Notes under the pieces: generated by a model
What the model was told of the DNA's origin: nothing
Databases searched by the model: none
What the model saw: only the letters and a program-made list of their open reading frames with translations
Shown: positions 38,367 through 48,724 of the stretch, one piece after another
How positions within the stretch are numbered: the stretch's first letter is position 1
Layout of the letters: each line of letters opens with the position of its first letter
Assembly: GCA_017548925.1 (NCBI GenBank)
Contig: JAFYYX010000001.1
Span: 734,852 to 798,851 of the forward strand
Length of the DNA: 64,000 bases
Reading direction: 5' to 3'
Source: Bacilli bacterium
Lineage (GTDB): Bacteria > Bacillota_I > Bacilli_A > RF39 > UBA660
Program-made: the position numbers and the translations under genes

Positions 38367-41300
38367 AAAATAAACTTAACTGAGATGATTCAGGCATACC
38401 TTTAAATATACCCATACCAGTCATTTTATCAATTAATGTTTGTGAAACTTTACATCTAGATTGGAAATCTTCAATACTGATAAATTCACCCTTTTGAGCT
38501 TCTTTTTCAATATTCATAGCAACAGTTTCACCAAGTCCATCAATAGTTACAAAAGATGGAAGTAAAGTATTATCATCCTCAACACCAAATGTAAGTCCCT
38601 TACATTTGTATAAATCAAATGGAGCAACTTTAATTCCTCTTGCAGCCATTTCAAGAGCAACATTAAGTGATTCAGATTGACCAACTTCTTTATTAGTTGC
38701 ATCATAACCTTTATTTTTAATTTCTACTAATTTATCTTTAATAGAATCATATCCACCAATCATGGCATTTATATCAAAATCAGTAGCTTTTGTTGAAAAC
38801 CATGATGCATAGAAATATGCAGGCATATGAACTTTATACCAAGCTATTCTAAATGCACTCATAACATATGCAGCAGCATGTGCTTTAGGGAACATGTACT
38901 TAATCTTTTCACATGAATTAATATACCAATCTGGAATATTAGCTTCTTGCATTGTTTGCTTATGTTCAGCCCATGTAGCTGGATCTTTACTTGCTTTTCC
39001 TTTTCGAACAAATTCCATAATTTTAAACGCTTTAATTGGTTTTAAGCCATTATAAATTAAGTAAACCATGATATCATCACGACATCCAATAACTTCACTA
39101 AATGGAACAATATTATTTTTAATTAATTCTTGAGCATTTCCAAGCCATACATCAGTACCATGAGAAAGACCTGCTATTTTAACAAGTTCAGCAAACTTAG
39201 TTGGTTTAATTTCATCAACCATCCCAATTGTAAATGATGTTCCAAATTCTGGAATACCTAAGGTTCCAGTTGGACACATTATTTCCTCATTAGATACTTT
39301 TAATGCTTTAGTTGATGAGAAGATACTCATTGTTTCTTTATCATCAAATGGTACGGCATTAACATCAGTATGAGATAAATCTTGAATAAGTTTTAATTGT
39401 GTTGGATCAGAGTGACCTAAAATATCTAGTTTTAATAAATCATCTTCTATTGAGTGATAATCAAAGTGTGTAGTTCTCCAAGGAGACTCTGGATCATCTG
39501 CTGGGAATTGATAAGGTGTAAAATCATATACTTCTTTATAATCAGGTACAACAACAATACCACCTGGATGTTGACCTGTTGTTCTTTTAACACCAGTACA
39601 CCCAATAGCAAGTCTTTCAATTTCTGCATTTCTTGTTGATAAAATACCTTTATCTTCAAAATATCCTTTAACAAAACCATAAGCAGTTTTATCAGCAACA
39701 GTACCAATAGTACCTGCTCTATATACATTATCAACACCAAATAATACTTTAGTATATTCATGAGCTGATGCTTGATTTAAATCTGAGAAGTTAAGGTCAA
39801 TATCTGGAACCTTATCTGCATTAAATCCAAGGAAGGTAGCAAATGGCATATCTTGACCATCTTTTTTCATTACTTCTCCACAGTTAGGACATTTCATATC
39901 AGGTAAATCAAAACCTGAATTATAATTTTTACCTAATGGATTACCTTCTTCATCATCAAATATACTATGTTGACATTTTAAACATCTATAGTGTGCTGGA
40001 AGTGGATTAACTTCAGTTATACCCATTAAAGTTGCAATAAATGATGAACCAACAGATCCACGGGATCCAACTATATATCCATCATCATTTGAGTGTTTAA
40101 CAAGTCTTTGTGCAATTAGGTAAATTGGGTCAAATCCTCCACCAATAATTCCACCTAAACTATCCTTAACTTTACTTTCAACTTTATCAGGTGTTTGATC
40201 ACCATCTTCAGTAATCCAGTGGTTAATAACATATTCTTCAACAATTTTATGAATTTTATCGAATCCTTCTAAAATAGAATCATGAACATTCTCTAAAGTT
40301 TTTTTATTTAATTCATCATTAGAAATATCCGGATTCAATTTATCTATTTTTTCATGCCAGTATGTGTAAACAATATCTCCATATAATTCTTTAGCAATAC
40401 GCTCTTCAATATTTGATGGAAGTGGATTACCATACCAAGATGTTGCCTTATCATAAACTAAGTCTGTAACAACTCTCTTACAATCTAGATATGTTTCTCC
40501 ATCATCACTTCTAACTCTAGGTGAAAAAGGAACACCATGAGTATCAATAATAACTTCAATTTCTTGAACCATATCTAAAATTCTATTTGGATTATCAATA
40601 ACAATTTCTTTAATTAATGCATCATTATTTAAGAAAACAAAATCTTCCATCATTTCTTTTGTAGTTCTAAAGTGTTGTGAAGGAATAGATTTAATTTCTT
40701 TTTTAGCAAGTGGATGTCTTCCTCCACCAGGTACTTTTTGATTAACAATTATTTCACGGTAAATCTTATCTTCTCTATCAAAATGGTGTACATCACCTGT
40801 TGCAACAATTAACTTACCATTTTTCTTTGTTTCATCAATTATTTTTCTTATATGTGCTTCTAGTTCATAATTATCTTTAAAATCACCTGTTTGAATTAAA
40901 TGAGAATATACTTCTGGTGGTTGAACTTCTACATAATCATAAAATTTAATTATATTGGCTAAGTCTGATGAGTCTTTACTTCTTGCTTCAATAAAGACTT
41001 CTGACTCATAACAACCACTACCTAGTATAAGTCCATCTCTTAGTTCATTTAAAACACTTCTTGGTATTCTAGGTGTTTTATATAAATACTTAGTATTAGC
41101 AAGTGAAATGATTTTAAATAAATTCTTAAGACCATTTCTATTAAGTGCAATTGCATTAAAATGAAATGTTCTACCAAATTTATGTATTTCTTCTTTAGAT
41201 ACAAGTTTTGAATCAATATCACTAACAGTTTCAATATTTTGTTGTAATAATTTTTTTAGCATTTTATCAAATACTAAAGCAGTTCCCTCAGCATCATAAT

Positions 41301-42981
41301 CAGCTCTATGGTGTGATTCTTCATCAAATGGAACATTATATCTTTTAACAAGTGCTGATAAACTATGTCTAGCAAATCCTTGATCTAATTGTCTTGATAA
41401 CTCTAAAGTATCAATAACAGTATTTTTAAATTCACCCATATCATATTTTTTCATTGCCATTTGAACAAACGAAATATCAAATTTAGCATTATGGGCAACC
41501 ATAGGTAAACTACCAGACCAATCTAGAAATTCTTGAGTGACTGTTTTTTCATCATCAGCATCTTTAACCATTTCATCAGTGATTTCAGTTAAAGCTGTAA
41601 TATTATCAGGAATATGGTATCCAGGGTTAATAAATTTATCAAATCTATCAATTATTTCGCCATCTTTAATTTTAACTGCACCAATTTCAATCATTTGATC
41701 TCCACCAGCAGCATTAAAACCAGTTGTTTCAGTATCAAATACAACAAAAGTATTACCTTCAAGTTTTTCATCAGTTGGATCTTTTACTATTGTAGTTGTA
41801 TCATCAACTAAAGTAAGTTCTGTTCCATATAAACCTTTAAACTTTTTAGAAGGATCTTCTTGTTTTTTATTATATCCACTTATAATTTGATAAGCTATTG
41901 GGAAGGCTTGACAACCATTATGATCAGTTATTGCTACTCCCTTATAACCCATTTCAATACATCTAGAAACAAGTTCACAAGTATGTTTTCCTAAATCAAC
42001 TTTAGTTAAACCATCCATTTGACTCATCATTGTATGAGCATGAAGTTCTACTCTTTTTATAGGAGCATCATCAATTCTTGCTTCTTCTTTATTAGGAATC
42101 TTTTCAATTGATTTAATATTAAATACTAAATCTTTTAAATAATTATCATTTTGGACATCTCCATAAAAACGATACCAATTATTTTCCTTTAAGTTTTTAG
42201 AAATATACTTATATTCTTCTTCATCAAAACGTAAAAGTTTAGCCATAATACTATTAGTTTTATCACTAATCTTTAAATTAAAGATATAAATCATACCTTT
42301 TTGACCTTGTCTTTCAACAAAATCAGTTCCAAAAACATATGCTTCAACAAGCACATTTTTCATTTCTGTATTTAAATCATTTATTAAAGATATTTCTCCA
42401 TCATAATGTTTACCATAAATAACCGGAGATACTTCTTCTTTTACTTCTTCTAATTTAACTTCTTCTTTACTTTTCTTAATTTCATTTATAATTTCATCAC
42501 GTTTTGCATCATTTAATCTTGTTGTAATTATAAATTCAGGAAGTCCAAAACTAAGAAGTTCTGCAGTAATTTTTTTAGCTTCTTTATTAATTTCAGTTTC
42601 TTCTATTTTACTAGTTACTTCAATAATAATTATTTCTCCATCTTTTTCAATAATAGTATTTTGTAAACTTGTTAAAGATGGTCTTTTCTTAGCAAGATTA
42701 TTAATCATTTCACTAATATAATTATTAATATCTTCATCTGTTAAATTTTCATATTTAAAAACAATCTTACACTTTTTTTCTCCATTAATACCTTTATTAG
42801 CACATGAAATAAGTTTCTTTATATCTTTTAAATTAATAAGTGATGGAGAATTTAAGTGCACAGTAAAAACTTCACTTTTTTTATTAAGAACTACTTTTTC
42901 AACAAGAACATTCTGGAAGTTTTCTATAGAACTTGGTTTAAAACTAATACTATCAAAAAATCTTTGCAAAGTATCATTCAT
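38365..42981 (-). CDS. polC: DNA polymerase III PolC-type
   Basis: A 1538-residue replicative polymerase of low-GC Gram-positives. It has an N-terminal domain and OB fold (about 200-290), then a PHP domain (VELHAHTMMSQMDG, about 315-328) split by the DnaQ-type 3'-5' exonuclease (FVVFDTETTGFN near 420, ending HHRADYDAEGTA near 575). The palm follows (GSRGSVGSSFIATLMG; DIDLNFS). A zinc finger (CLKCQ and CPNCGE) lies within the polymerase. Length is as expected, about 1440-1530. RBS GGGAGG. dnaE is directly upstream with a terminator between. Confidence 0.97.
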   Translation of the reverse strand: MNDTLQRFFDSISFKPSSIENFQNVLVEKVVLNKKSEVFTVHLNSPSLINLKDIKKLISCANKGINGEKKCKIVFKYENLTDEDINNYISEMINNLAKKRPSLTSLQNTIIEKDGEIIIIEVTSKIEETEINKEAKKITAELLSFGLPEFIITTRLNDAKRDEIINEIKKSKEEVKLEEVKEEVSPVIYGKHYDGEISLINDLNTEMKNVLVEAYVFGTDFVERQGQKGMIYIFNLKISDKTNSIMAKLLRFDEEEYKYISKNLKENNWYRFYGDVQNDNYLKDLVFNIKSIEKIPNKEEARIDDAPIKRVELHAHTMMSQMDGLTKVDLGKHTCELVSRCIEMGYKGVAITDHNGCQAFPIAYQIISGYNKKQEDPSKKFKGLYGTELTLVDDTTTIVKDPTDEKLEGNTFVVFDTETTGFNAAGGDQMIEIGAVKIKDGEIIDRFDKFINPGYHIPDNITALTEITDEMVKDADDEKTVTQEFLDWSGSLPMVAHNAKFDISFVQMAMKKYDMGEFKNTVIDTLELSRQLDQGFARHSLSALVKRYNVPFDEESHHRADYDAEGTALVFDKMLKKLLQQNIETVSDIDSKLVSKEEIHKFGRTFHFNAIALNRNGLKNLFKIISLANTKYLYKTPRIPRSVLNELRDGLILGSGCYESEVFIEARSKDSSDLANIIKFYDYVEVQPPEVYSHLIQTGDFKDNYELEAHIRKIIDETKKNGKLIVATGDVHHFDREDKIYREIIVNQKVPGGGRHPLAKKEIKSIPSQHFRTTKEMMEDFVFLNNDALIKEIVIDNPNRILDMVQEIEVIIDTHGVPFSPRVRSDDGETYLDCKRVVTDLVYDKATSWYGNPLPSNIEERIAKELYGDIVYTYWHEKIDKLNPDISNDELNKKTLENVHDSILEGFDKIHKIVEEYVINHWITEDGDQTPDKVESKVKDSLGGIIGGGFDPIYLIAQRLVKHSNDDGYIVGSRGSVGSSFIATLMGITEVNPLPAHYRCLKCQHSIFDDEEGNPLGKNYNSGFDLPDMKCPNCGEVMKKDGQDMPFATFLGFNADKVPDIDLNFSDLNQASAHEYTKVLFGVDNVYRAGTIGTVADKTAYGFVKGYFEDKGILSTRNAEIERLAIGCTGVKRTTGQHPGGIVVVPDYKEVYDFTPYQFPADDPESPWRTTHFDYHSIEDDLLKLDILGHSDPTQLKLIQDLSHTDVNAVPFDDKETMSIFSSTKALKVSNEEIMCPTGTLGIPEFGTSFTIGMVDEIKPTKFAELVKIAGLSHGTDVWLGNAQELIKNNIVPFSEVIGCRDDIMVYLIYNGLKPIKAFKIMEFVRKGKASKDPATWAEHKQTMQEANIPDWYINSCEKIKYMFPKAHAAAYVMSAFRIAWYKVHMPAYFYASWFSTKATDFDINAMIGGYDSIKDKLVEIKNKGYDATNKEVGQSESLNVALEMAARGIKVAPFDLYKCKGLTFGVEDDNTLLPSFVTIDGLGETVAMNIEKEAQKGEFISIEDFQSRCKVSQTLIDKMTGMGIFKGMPESSQLSLF

Positions 42982-43016
42982 ATATAAAACCTCCCTTGAA
43001 TTTTACGACTAAAATT

Positions 43017-43025
43017 ATTATAACA
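43017..43025 (-). promoter_or_regulatory. Extended -10 promoter of polC
   Basis: TGTTATAAT on the minus strand, about 35 bases before the ATG. Confidence 0.5.
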
Positions 43026-43031
43026 TATAAT

Positions 43032-43064
43032 AAAAAAAAATCACATAAAGTGATTTCTTTTTTT
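43032..43064 (-). terminator. Terminator of dnaE
   Basis: A short stem AATCAC/GTGATT within long A and T runs, just past the dnaE stop codon. Confidence 0.65.
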
Positions 43065-43065
43065 A

Positions 43066-45957
43066 CTATTTTTTTCTATCAATTGTGTTAACTAAAATTT
43101 GATAGTCATTATATCTTTTTCCAACAGTGCCTTTAACTAATATAATATCTCCAACAGTCACCTTTTCAATTAAACTAATATTTCTTGGAAATACTATAAG
43201 TTCTATTTCGCCTGTTTCATCTGATGCTAAAATAGATGCCATATTCTCACTTTTTTTAGTTTTAAAAGTATCAATATTTTCAATAACAAGAACCATGTTA
43301 ACTTGTTTATCAAAATATTTAGATACATTTTCTATTTTTACAACTTTTTCTTGATAAGCAGATGATGGATGATTCGAAATATAAAAACCATATATTTCTT
43401 TTTCAATTAATCTTAATTCTTTTTCTTGATAATCTTTTTCAATAATTAAATATGGTTCTTGAATTTCTCCTTCTTCAAGTCCATTTGCTATTTCAGCATA
43501 ATTAAGTATTGAATCAATATTACTAACTAAAGTTTTCATATTATATCCAAAAGTTCTAAATGCATCAGCATTTATTAACTTTTCAATATTATTTTTATTA
43601 ATAAACTTTACTGGTACTCTTCTAACAAAATCAAAAATACTTTTATATTCCCCATTTTTTTCTCTTTCAATAGTTATAGCACTAGCAAATTCTTCAGTAA
43701 TACCAGTAATTTGATTTAGTGGAAGAAGTATATTTACTCCTTTAATAATAAACATATTAGTGCTTTTATTAATTAAAGGTTTATGAAGTTTTAAATGAAA
43801 TTTTAAAGCTTCCATTAAATATTCTTTACATTTAATTTGTGCTTTACCAAATATATTTAAGTTAGCAACAATAAACTTATCTGGATAATTAGCTTTTAAA
43901 TATGCCATTTCATAACCAATCAAAGCATAAGCAACACTATGAGCTTTATTAAATCCATAATCAGCAAATTTAAGTATTAAATTATATATCTCTTCAGCAA
44001 CATCTTTTTGATAACCTTTATCAACTGATCTAGAAATAAAGTTCTCTTTTTCACTTAAAATTATTTCTTCTTTTTTCTTACTCATAGCTCTTCTAATATT
44101 ATCTGCTTCTGCAAATGAATAATCAGCCATGAACTGTAGAATTTGCATGATTTGTTCTTGATATACAATTATGCCATTAGTTTCTTTTAAAATATCTTTA
44201 AGTGAATTATCTGGATATTTAATTAAATTTGGATGATTTTTATTTTTAATATATAAATCAATATTATCCATAGGTCCAGGTCTAAATAAAGCAATAGCAA
44301 CAAGTAAATCAGAAAAACTTGTTGGTTTTAACTTAACAAGTAAATTTTGCATACCTGGAGTTTCAAATTGAAATATTCCTTTAGTATTACCACTTGATAG
44401 TAATCTATAAGTCTTACTATCATCAAGTGGTATAGTTGATAAATCAAAGTTTTTATCATCTTCTTTAATAATATTAACAATTTCTTTAATAACTGATAGA
44501 TTTTTAAGACCTAAGAAATCCATCTTAAGTAATCCATTTTCTTCTAAGTTATCTTTTGTTAAACCAACAACAAGTCCATTTTCATTTTTAATAACTGGAA
44601 CAATATCTTTTAAGTTTTCACTTGAAATAACAACTCCAGCTGCATGAACAGAAGTATGTCTTTTAAGTCCGTATAACTTACTTGCTATCTTATAACATTT
44701 CTTTAAGTTACTATCTTCATTAAGAACTTTTTTTACATTATCAGTATAGTTTTCAACAAGTGTTTTATCAGCATCAATATATTTCATTAATCTTGATAAA
44801 GTGCTATCTTCAATATTAAGTATTCTAGCAACATCCCTTAAAGCTTGTTTAGAACCAAGCGTTCCATAAGTAATAACTAAACCTACTTTATCAAAAGAAT
44901 ATTTATCTTTAACATAGTTAATGATGTCATATCTTCTTTCATCTTCAAAGTCTATATCAATATCAGGCATAGTTACTCTTTTTGGATTTAAGAATCTTTC
45001 AAAAAGTAAATTATATTTAAGCGGATCTATATCAGTTATTCCTAAACAATAACTTACTAAAGATCCAGCAGCAGATCCTCTTCCTGGACCAACAGATATT
45101 TTATTTTTTTTAGCATATAAAACATAATCATAAACAATTAAAAAATAATCAACAAAACCCATACTTTTAATTGTTTCAAGTTCATAATTTAGTCTTTGTT
45201 TATAATTATCAGATACTTCATTATGTAATCTTTTATTTAAACCTTTAATACATAAACTACCAAGTAGATTATATGGATCCTTATCTGTTGGATACTTAGG
45301 TAAATAATTAGGTTTTTCAGGAAAAGTAATATCTATTTTATTAATAATTTCACTATAATCATATCCTTCAGTGCTGTTAATAAAAGTATCAAGGGAAATA
45401 TAATTATTTTCATCTATTTCTTCTACTGTTTTACCACTTTTAATTAATTGTAAATAATTAAGATATTTTAAATCTTCATCTTCTATTGCTCTAATATCAT
45501 CTAAGTGTACTTCTTTATATGAAGTAACTAAAATATTCTTCTTTTCTTCAATTGTTGAATATGAAACATATAAATCAAAATCTTTAAATTCTTTAGCAAA
45601 TTCTTTAGATGCATATGGGACAATAATAATTATATTATCTTTAATTTTAGACACATCAAAAATAGTAAGTTCTCTTTCTTGACTTAAATAACTTATATTA
45701 AGTAAATCTTTATAACCATCATAATTTTTAGCATATAAATAAATGCTTTTATTATCTATAAATATTTCAAGACCAATAATTGGTTTTATATTATTTTTTT
45801 TACATTCTTTATAAAACAAATAAGAACCAAGTAAATTATCATCACAAATTCCAGCAACAGTTACATTACTTTTTTTAAGAGCAGGAAAAAGTTTATCAAG
45901 TGTAATCAAACTAGATAAAAGTGTATATTCAGTTGTAATCTTAATTGGAATCTGCAT
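43066..45957 (-). CDS. dnaE: DNA polymerase III alpha subunit DnaE
   Basis: A 963-residue polymerase. The N-terminal PHP domain is weak (TEYTLLSSLITLDKLF) and lacks clear metal ligands. The palm (VGPGRGSAAGSLVSYCLGIT about 289-308, then MPDIDIDFEDERR about 332-344) carries the three acidic residues. A tandem HhH and OB fold are at the C-terminus (VEIENVSKYFDKQ region onward). In PolC-containing bacteria DnaE extends RNA primers before PolC takes over. It is somewhat shorter than B. subtilis DnaE (about 1115). Confidence 0.95.
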   Translation of the reverse strand: MQIPIKITTEYTLLSSLITLDKLFPALKKSNVTVAGICDDNLLGSYLFYKECKKNNIKPIIGLEIFIDNKSIYLYAKNYDGYKDLLNISYLSQERELTIFDVSKIKDNIIIIVPYASKEFAKEFKDFDLYVSYSTIEEKKNILVTSYKEVHLDDIRAIEDEDLKYLNYLQLIKSGKTVEEIDENNYISLDTFINSTEGYDYSEIINKIDITFPEKPNYLPKYPTDKDPYNLLGSLCIKGLNKRLHNEVSDNYKQRLNYELETIKSMGFVDYFLIVYDYVLYAKKNKISVGPGRGSAAGSLVSYCLGITDIDPLKYNLLFERFLNPKRVTMPDIDIDFEDERRYDIINYVKDKYSFDKVGLVITYGTLGSKQALRDVARILNIEDSTLSRLMKYIDADKTLVENYTDNVKKVLNEDSNLKKCYKIASKLYGLKRHTSVHAAGVVISSENLKDIVPVIKNENGLVVGLTKDNLEENGLLKMDFLGLKNLSVIKEIVNIIKEDDKNFDLSTIPLDDSKTYRLLSSGNTKGIFQFETPGMQNLLVKLKPTSFSDLLVAIALFRPGPMDNIDLYIKNKNHPNLIKYPDNSLKDILKETNGIIVYQEQIMQILQFMADYSFAEADNIRRAMSKKKEEIILSEKENFISRSVDKGYQKDVAEEIYNLILKFADYGFNKAHSVAYALIGYEMAYLKANYPDKFIVANLNIFGKAQIKCKEYLMEALKFHLKLHKPLINKSTNMFIIKGVNILLPLNQITGITEEFASAITIEREKNGEYKSIFDFVRRVPVKFINKNNIEKLINADAFRTFGYNMKTLVSNIDSILNYAEIANGLEEGEIQEPYLIIEKDYQEKELRLIEKEIYGFYISNHPSSAYQEKVVKIENVSKYFDKQVNMVLVIENIDTFKTKKSENMASILASDETGEIELIVFPRNISLIEKVTVGDIILVKGTVGKRYNDYQILVNTIDRKK

Positions 45958-46002
45958 GACTATTCACCCACCCTCTAAATAAAGTATATCATAAATTATT
46001 TT

Positions 46003-46785
46003 CTATTTATTTTTTTCATCACGATATTTTTTTAAACTTCTAGCAAAGTCCATAACATCACCATCATATTTAATAACATCTTCTTTAAATCCATCGATTG
46101 ATGTTGGACCCATATTTATTAAAAATAGTTTTTTATCTTTACCATTAAATCTAGCTAAGTGCATAGTTTCAATAAAATGATGCACTAATACTCTTATTGG
46201 ATAAATCTCAAGTCCAGTACCTATAATAAGTAAAGTTTTTGCATACATAAAATCATTATCAGCTTGATCTAATACTCCAGGTTTATAACTTTCATTATAA
46301 AAAACAATATTAGGTCTAATTAATGAACCACATTCTGTGCAGTGTGGCACAAAATCCATATTTTTTACTTCATCATATGAGTATTCTTTTTTACAATTTA
46401 TACAGCTAAAACTAGTTCCGCCATGTAGTTCTATTACATTTTTTGAACCAGCTGCTTGGTGAAGTCCATCTATATTTTGTGTATATAAAGCTCTTATGTA
46501 TCCATCATTTTCTAAATCAGCAAGTACTTCATGAGCTAAATTAGGTTTAATATCATCACTAGTTAAAATATATTTTCTATAGAATCTATAAAACTCTTCT
46601 GGATGCTCTTCTAAATATCCAGAAGTAAGTATAGAAATGCCATCTTCTGCATCTTTATAAATACCATTTGCACCTCTAAAATCTTTAATTCCACTAGGAG
46701 TTGATATCCCAGCACCTGTTAAAACTAAGATGTTTTTCTTCTCCATTTGTTTAGTAAATTCGCTCATAAATTCTTCTATTGTCAT
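46003..46785 (-). CDS. cobB: Sir2-family NAD-dependent protein deacylase
   Basis: A 260-residue sirtuin. GAGISTPSGIKDFRG (about 24-38) and TQNIDGLH (about 103-110) bind NAD; the catalytic His is in ELHGG (about 122). Two Cys pairs (CINCKKEY and CTECGS) bind zinc. It removes acyl groups from lysines. The RBS is AGGTGAT. It is divergent from rpmB. Confidence 0.93.
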   Translation of the reverse strand: MTIEEFMSEFTKQMEKKNILVLTGAGISTPSGIKDFRGANGIYKDAEDGISILTSGYLEEHPEEFYRFYRKYILTSDDIKPNLAHEVLADLENDGYIRALYTQNIDGLHQAAGSKNVIELHGGTSFSCINCKKEYSYDEVKNMDFVPHCTECGSLIRPNIVFYNESYKPGVLDQADNDFMYAKTLLIIGTGLEIYPIRVLVHHFIETMHLARFNGKDKKLFLINMGPTSIDGFKEDVIKYDGDVMDFARSLKKYRDEKNK

Positions 46786-46919
46786 ATTTAATCACCTTAT
46801 ACATAATAATTTATATTATGATAACACAAAGTAAAGCATTATAAAACCTTATTTTATTTGACTTTAAGCATTATTTTTGGTATCATTTTTAAGTAATTCA
46901 ATTGGAGGTGGCTTAGATT

Positions 46920-47081
46920 ATGGCAACAAAAGTAACAAAGAAAAAACCATTAAGTGGTAACTTAAGAAGTCATGCATGTAATGCAACTAAAACAAAACAA
47001 AAACCAAATCTTCAAAAAAAGACTATTAATGGACAAAAAGTAATTATTAGTGCAAGAGAAGCAAAAACAATGAACAAATAG
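46920..47081 (+). CDS. rpmB: Ribosomal protein bL28
   Basis: A 53-residue basic protein. KKPLSGNLRSHACNATKTKQ followed by PNLQKKTINGQKVIISARE matches bL28 (GKxxxxGNxxSHAxxxTKRxxxPNLQ). It is a little shorter than usual (about 60), lacking the first few residues (no Cys motif at the start) and trimmed at the C-terminus. RBS GGAGGTGG is eight bases before the ATG. It ends in a terminator shared with the gene on the other strand. Confidence 0.92.
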   Translation: MATKVTKKKPLSGNLRSHACNATKTKQKPNLQKKTINGQKVIISAREAKTMNK

Positions 47082-47090
47082 TTCATTGTT
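47066..47090. terminator. Two-way terminator of rpmB and the 47094-47906 gene
   Basis: A 10-bp stem (AACAATGAAC and complement, loop AAATA) with T-runs on both strands. Confidence 0.85.
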
Positions 47091-47093
47091 TTT

Positions 47094-47906
47094 TTATTCT
47101 TCTCTTTTTCTTGAAGCACCTTTATATTGAGCATATTGAAATTCTGATAGAGATAGAATCTCAAGAGCAAATCTTTTTCTTTTTGTAAGATAAGCAGAAT
47201 ATTCATCAAAAGAATATAAATTTTCATCAAATGCTTTAAAATAAGTTTCTGCAAGATCATATAAATCTGTTACTTCTAATTTTTTAATTCCGTTTTTAAA
47301 TTGGATTTTTTCTACAAAATTACAACACATAGTTTTATAACATGAATATAAAGAACTATAGAAAATATATACACCTAAATCATTTAGTTCATCACTAGTT
47401 AAATCTAAACCAATTTTTTCAACACTAAGTCCGCCTGTTGAAAGTATATATCCTTTAACTGCATTTATGCACCTATCATTATATAATTCATTCATAAATT
47501 TTAGTACTTTAGGATCTTTAACAAGTTTAGTTCTAAAAGTTTCTTGGTATTCTTCATAACTTACTTGATACATAGATTCATCTAGATTTAGCTCCATTAA
47601 TAAATATGAAAATTCCTGAATAATAGCATCAATTAAATTAGTAATAATTTTTTTATTTTGTAGTTGTGATAAAAATTCGGTAAAATCAGATATCCCCTCT
47701 TCAAGATAATAATTACATATTGCAAAATATGCCATATATACTGGAATTACTTCTTGATCAACATTATTTAAAGAAGGATATGTCTTTAAATAATTATCTT
47801 TATTTAAATTATATAATTCAGTAATATTATTTATTATACCTTTGTTATAAAGTATATCTAAATCTGGTACTATTAAATCTGTTGTTGATATTTCTCTTTC
47901 GCTCAT
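47094..47906 (-). CDS. Hypothetical helical protein
   Basis: A 270-residue soluble protein, predominantly helical, with many Tyr, Leu and Asn residues and no recognised motif. Segments include EVIPVYMAYFAICNYYLEEG and VEKIGLDLTSDELNDLG. No signal peptide or clear membrane segment is present. The RBS is a modest GGGTGG. It converges on rpmB. Confidence 0.5.
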   Translation of the reverse strand: MSEREISTTDLIVPDLDILYNKGIINNITELYNLNKDNYLKTYPSLNNVDQEVIPVYMAYFAICNYYLEEGISDFTEFLSQLQNKKIITNLIDAIIQEFSYLLMELNLDESMYQVSYEEYQETFRTKLVKDPKVLKFMNELYNDRCINAVKGYILSTGGLSVEKIGLDLTSDELNDLGVYIFYSSLYSCYKTMCCNFVEKIQFKNGIKKLEVTDLYDLAETYFKAFDENLYSFDEYSAYLTKRKRFALEILSLSEFQYAQYKGASRKREE

Positions 47907-47970
47907 AACCCATAACCACCCTGTTAATTTTATTCTACTTTAACTTATCAAATAATGTCAAATAAAAAAA

Positions 47971-47993
47971 TATAACAGTATTAAACTGTTATA
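47971..47993 (-). terminator. Terminator of the 48015-48686 gene
   Basis: A 9-bp stem TATAACAGT with its complement, followed on the minus strand by TTTTTTTATTTG. Confidence 0.75.
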
Positions 47994-48014
47994 TTTTTTA
48001 GTAATATAGATTTA

Positions 48015-48686
48015 TTAGTTAATAAAACTGTTTATCTTTTTAATATTAAAATTTATTTGACATTTTGTATGATTATACTCACAATCAATAGTTATATTAT
48101 ACAATCCACTTTTTTCTAAATATTTTGAAATATCATTTTTAAATTTTCCTTTATAAACTTGGCCATAACCATTGCTTATTCTATAAATTTCCATATTCTT
48201 TAATTTAATTGGTTTTTTTTCAGGTTTAATATCTTTAAAATAACGACATTTAATACGGTTTTTTCCATAGTAACATTCATAACTATCTATATCAATAATT
48301 ATTTTTTCATTATTAAATTCGGAATAACCAGTTATAGGTTCATTCGCATATAATAAAGTATCTTCATAAGTACTTTTTAAATAAACAAAAAAGGGTACAA
48401 TTGGAAAACTGTGTATTAATTTATATGAAGTGTTTTTTAAAGATAATTCATTTACTTTAACATCAAAATATCTATTATTTGATGACGGGTAACCAAAAAT
48501 GTTTTTAATATAAATAGGACCAAATATACCCCTTATTATAAGAACTATCAAAAATATAAAAATAATTTTCAAAATCTTTATTTTCTTTTGCTCGTTAACA
48601 TCTTGGGAAAGTCTTATGTAATCTAATGTTGCTTGTCTTCTTTCCTCACTGTAAATGTGTTCATTATTAAAGTTATTTTTATTCAT
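48015..48686 (-). CDS. Hypothetical single-pass membrane protein
   Basis: A 223-residue protein: a cytoplasmic N-terminus of about 35 residues, one membrane helix (about 37-57, IKILKIIFIFLIVLIIRGIF) and an outer domain of about 165 residues with a pair of cysteines near the middle (YECYYGKNRIKCRY) and another pair near the end (CEYNHTKC), suggesting disulfides. No family is recognised. The gene lies between the signal-peptide protein and the hypothetical helical protein, without a shared operon being certain. Confidence 0.5.
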   Translation of the reverse strand: MNKNNFNNEHIYSEERRQATLDYIRLSQDVNEQKKIKILKIIFIFLIVLIIRGIFGPIYIKNIFGYPSSNNRYFDVKVNELSLKNTSYKLIHSFPIVPFFVYLKSTYEDTLLYANEPITGYSEFNNEKIIIDIDSYECYYGKNRIKCRYFKDIKPEKKPIKLKNMEIYRISNGYGQVYKGKFKNDISKYLEKSGLYNITIDCEYNHTKCQINFNIKKINSFIN

Positions 48687-48724
48687 AAAACATTATACGC
48701 TACTTAAACCATTTTGCATAATTA

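Noticed and set aside
39447-39761. Minus-strand frame within polC
   Set aside because: It is an alternative frame inside a certain gene, with Leu/Ile-rich random composition.
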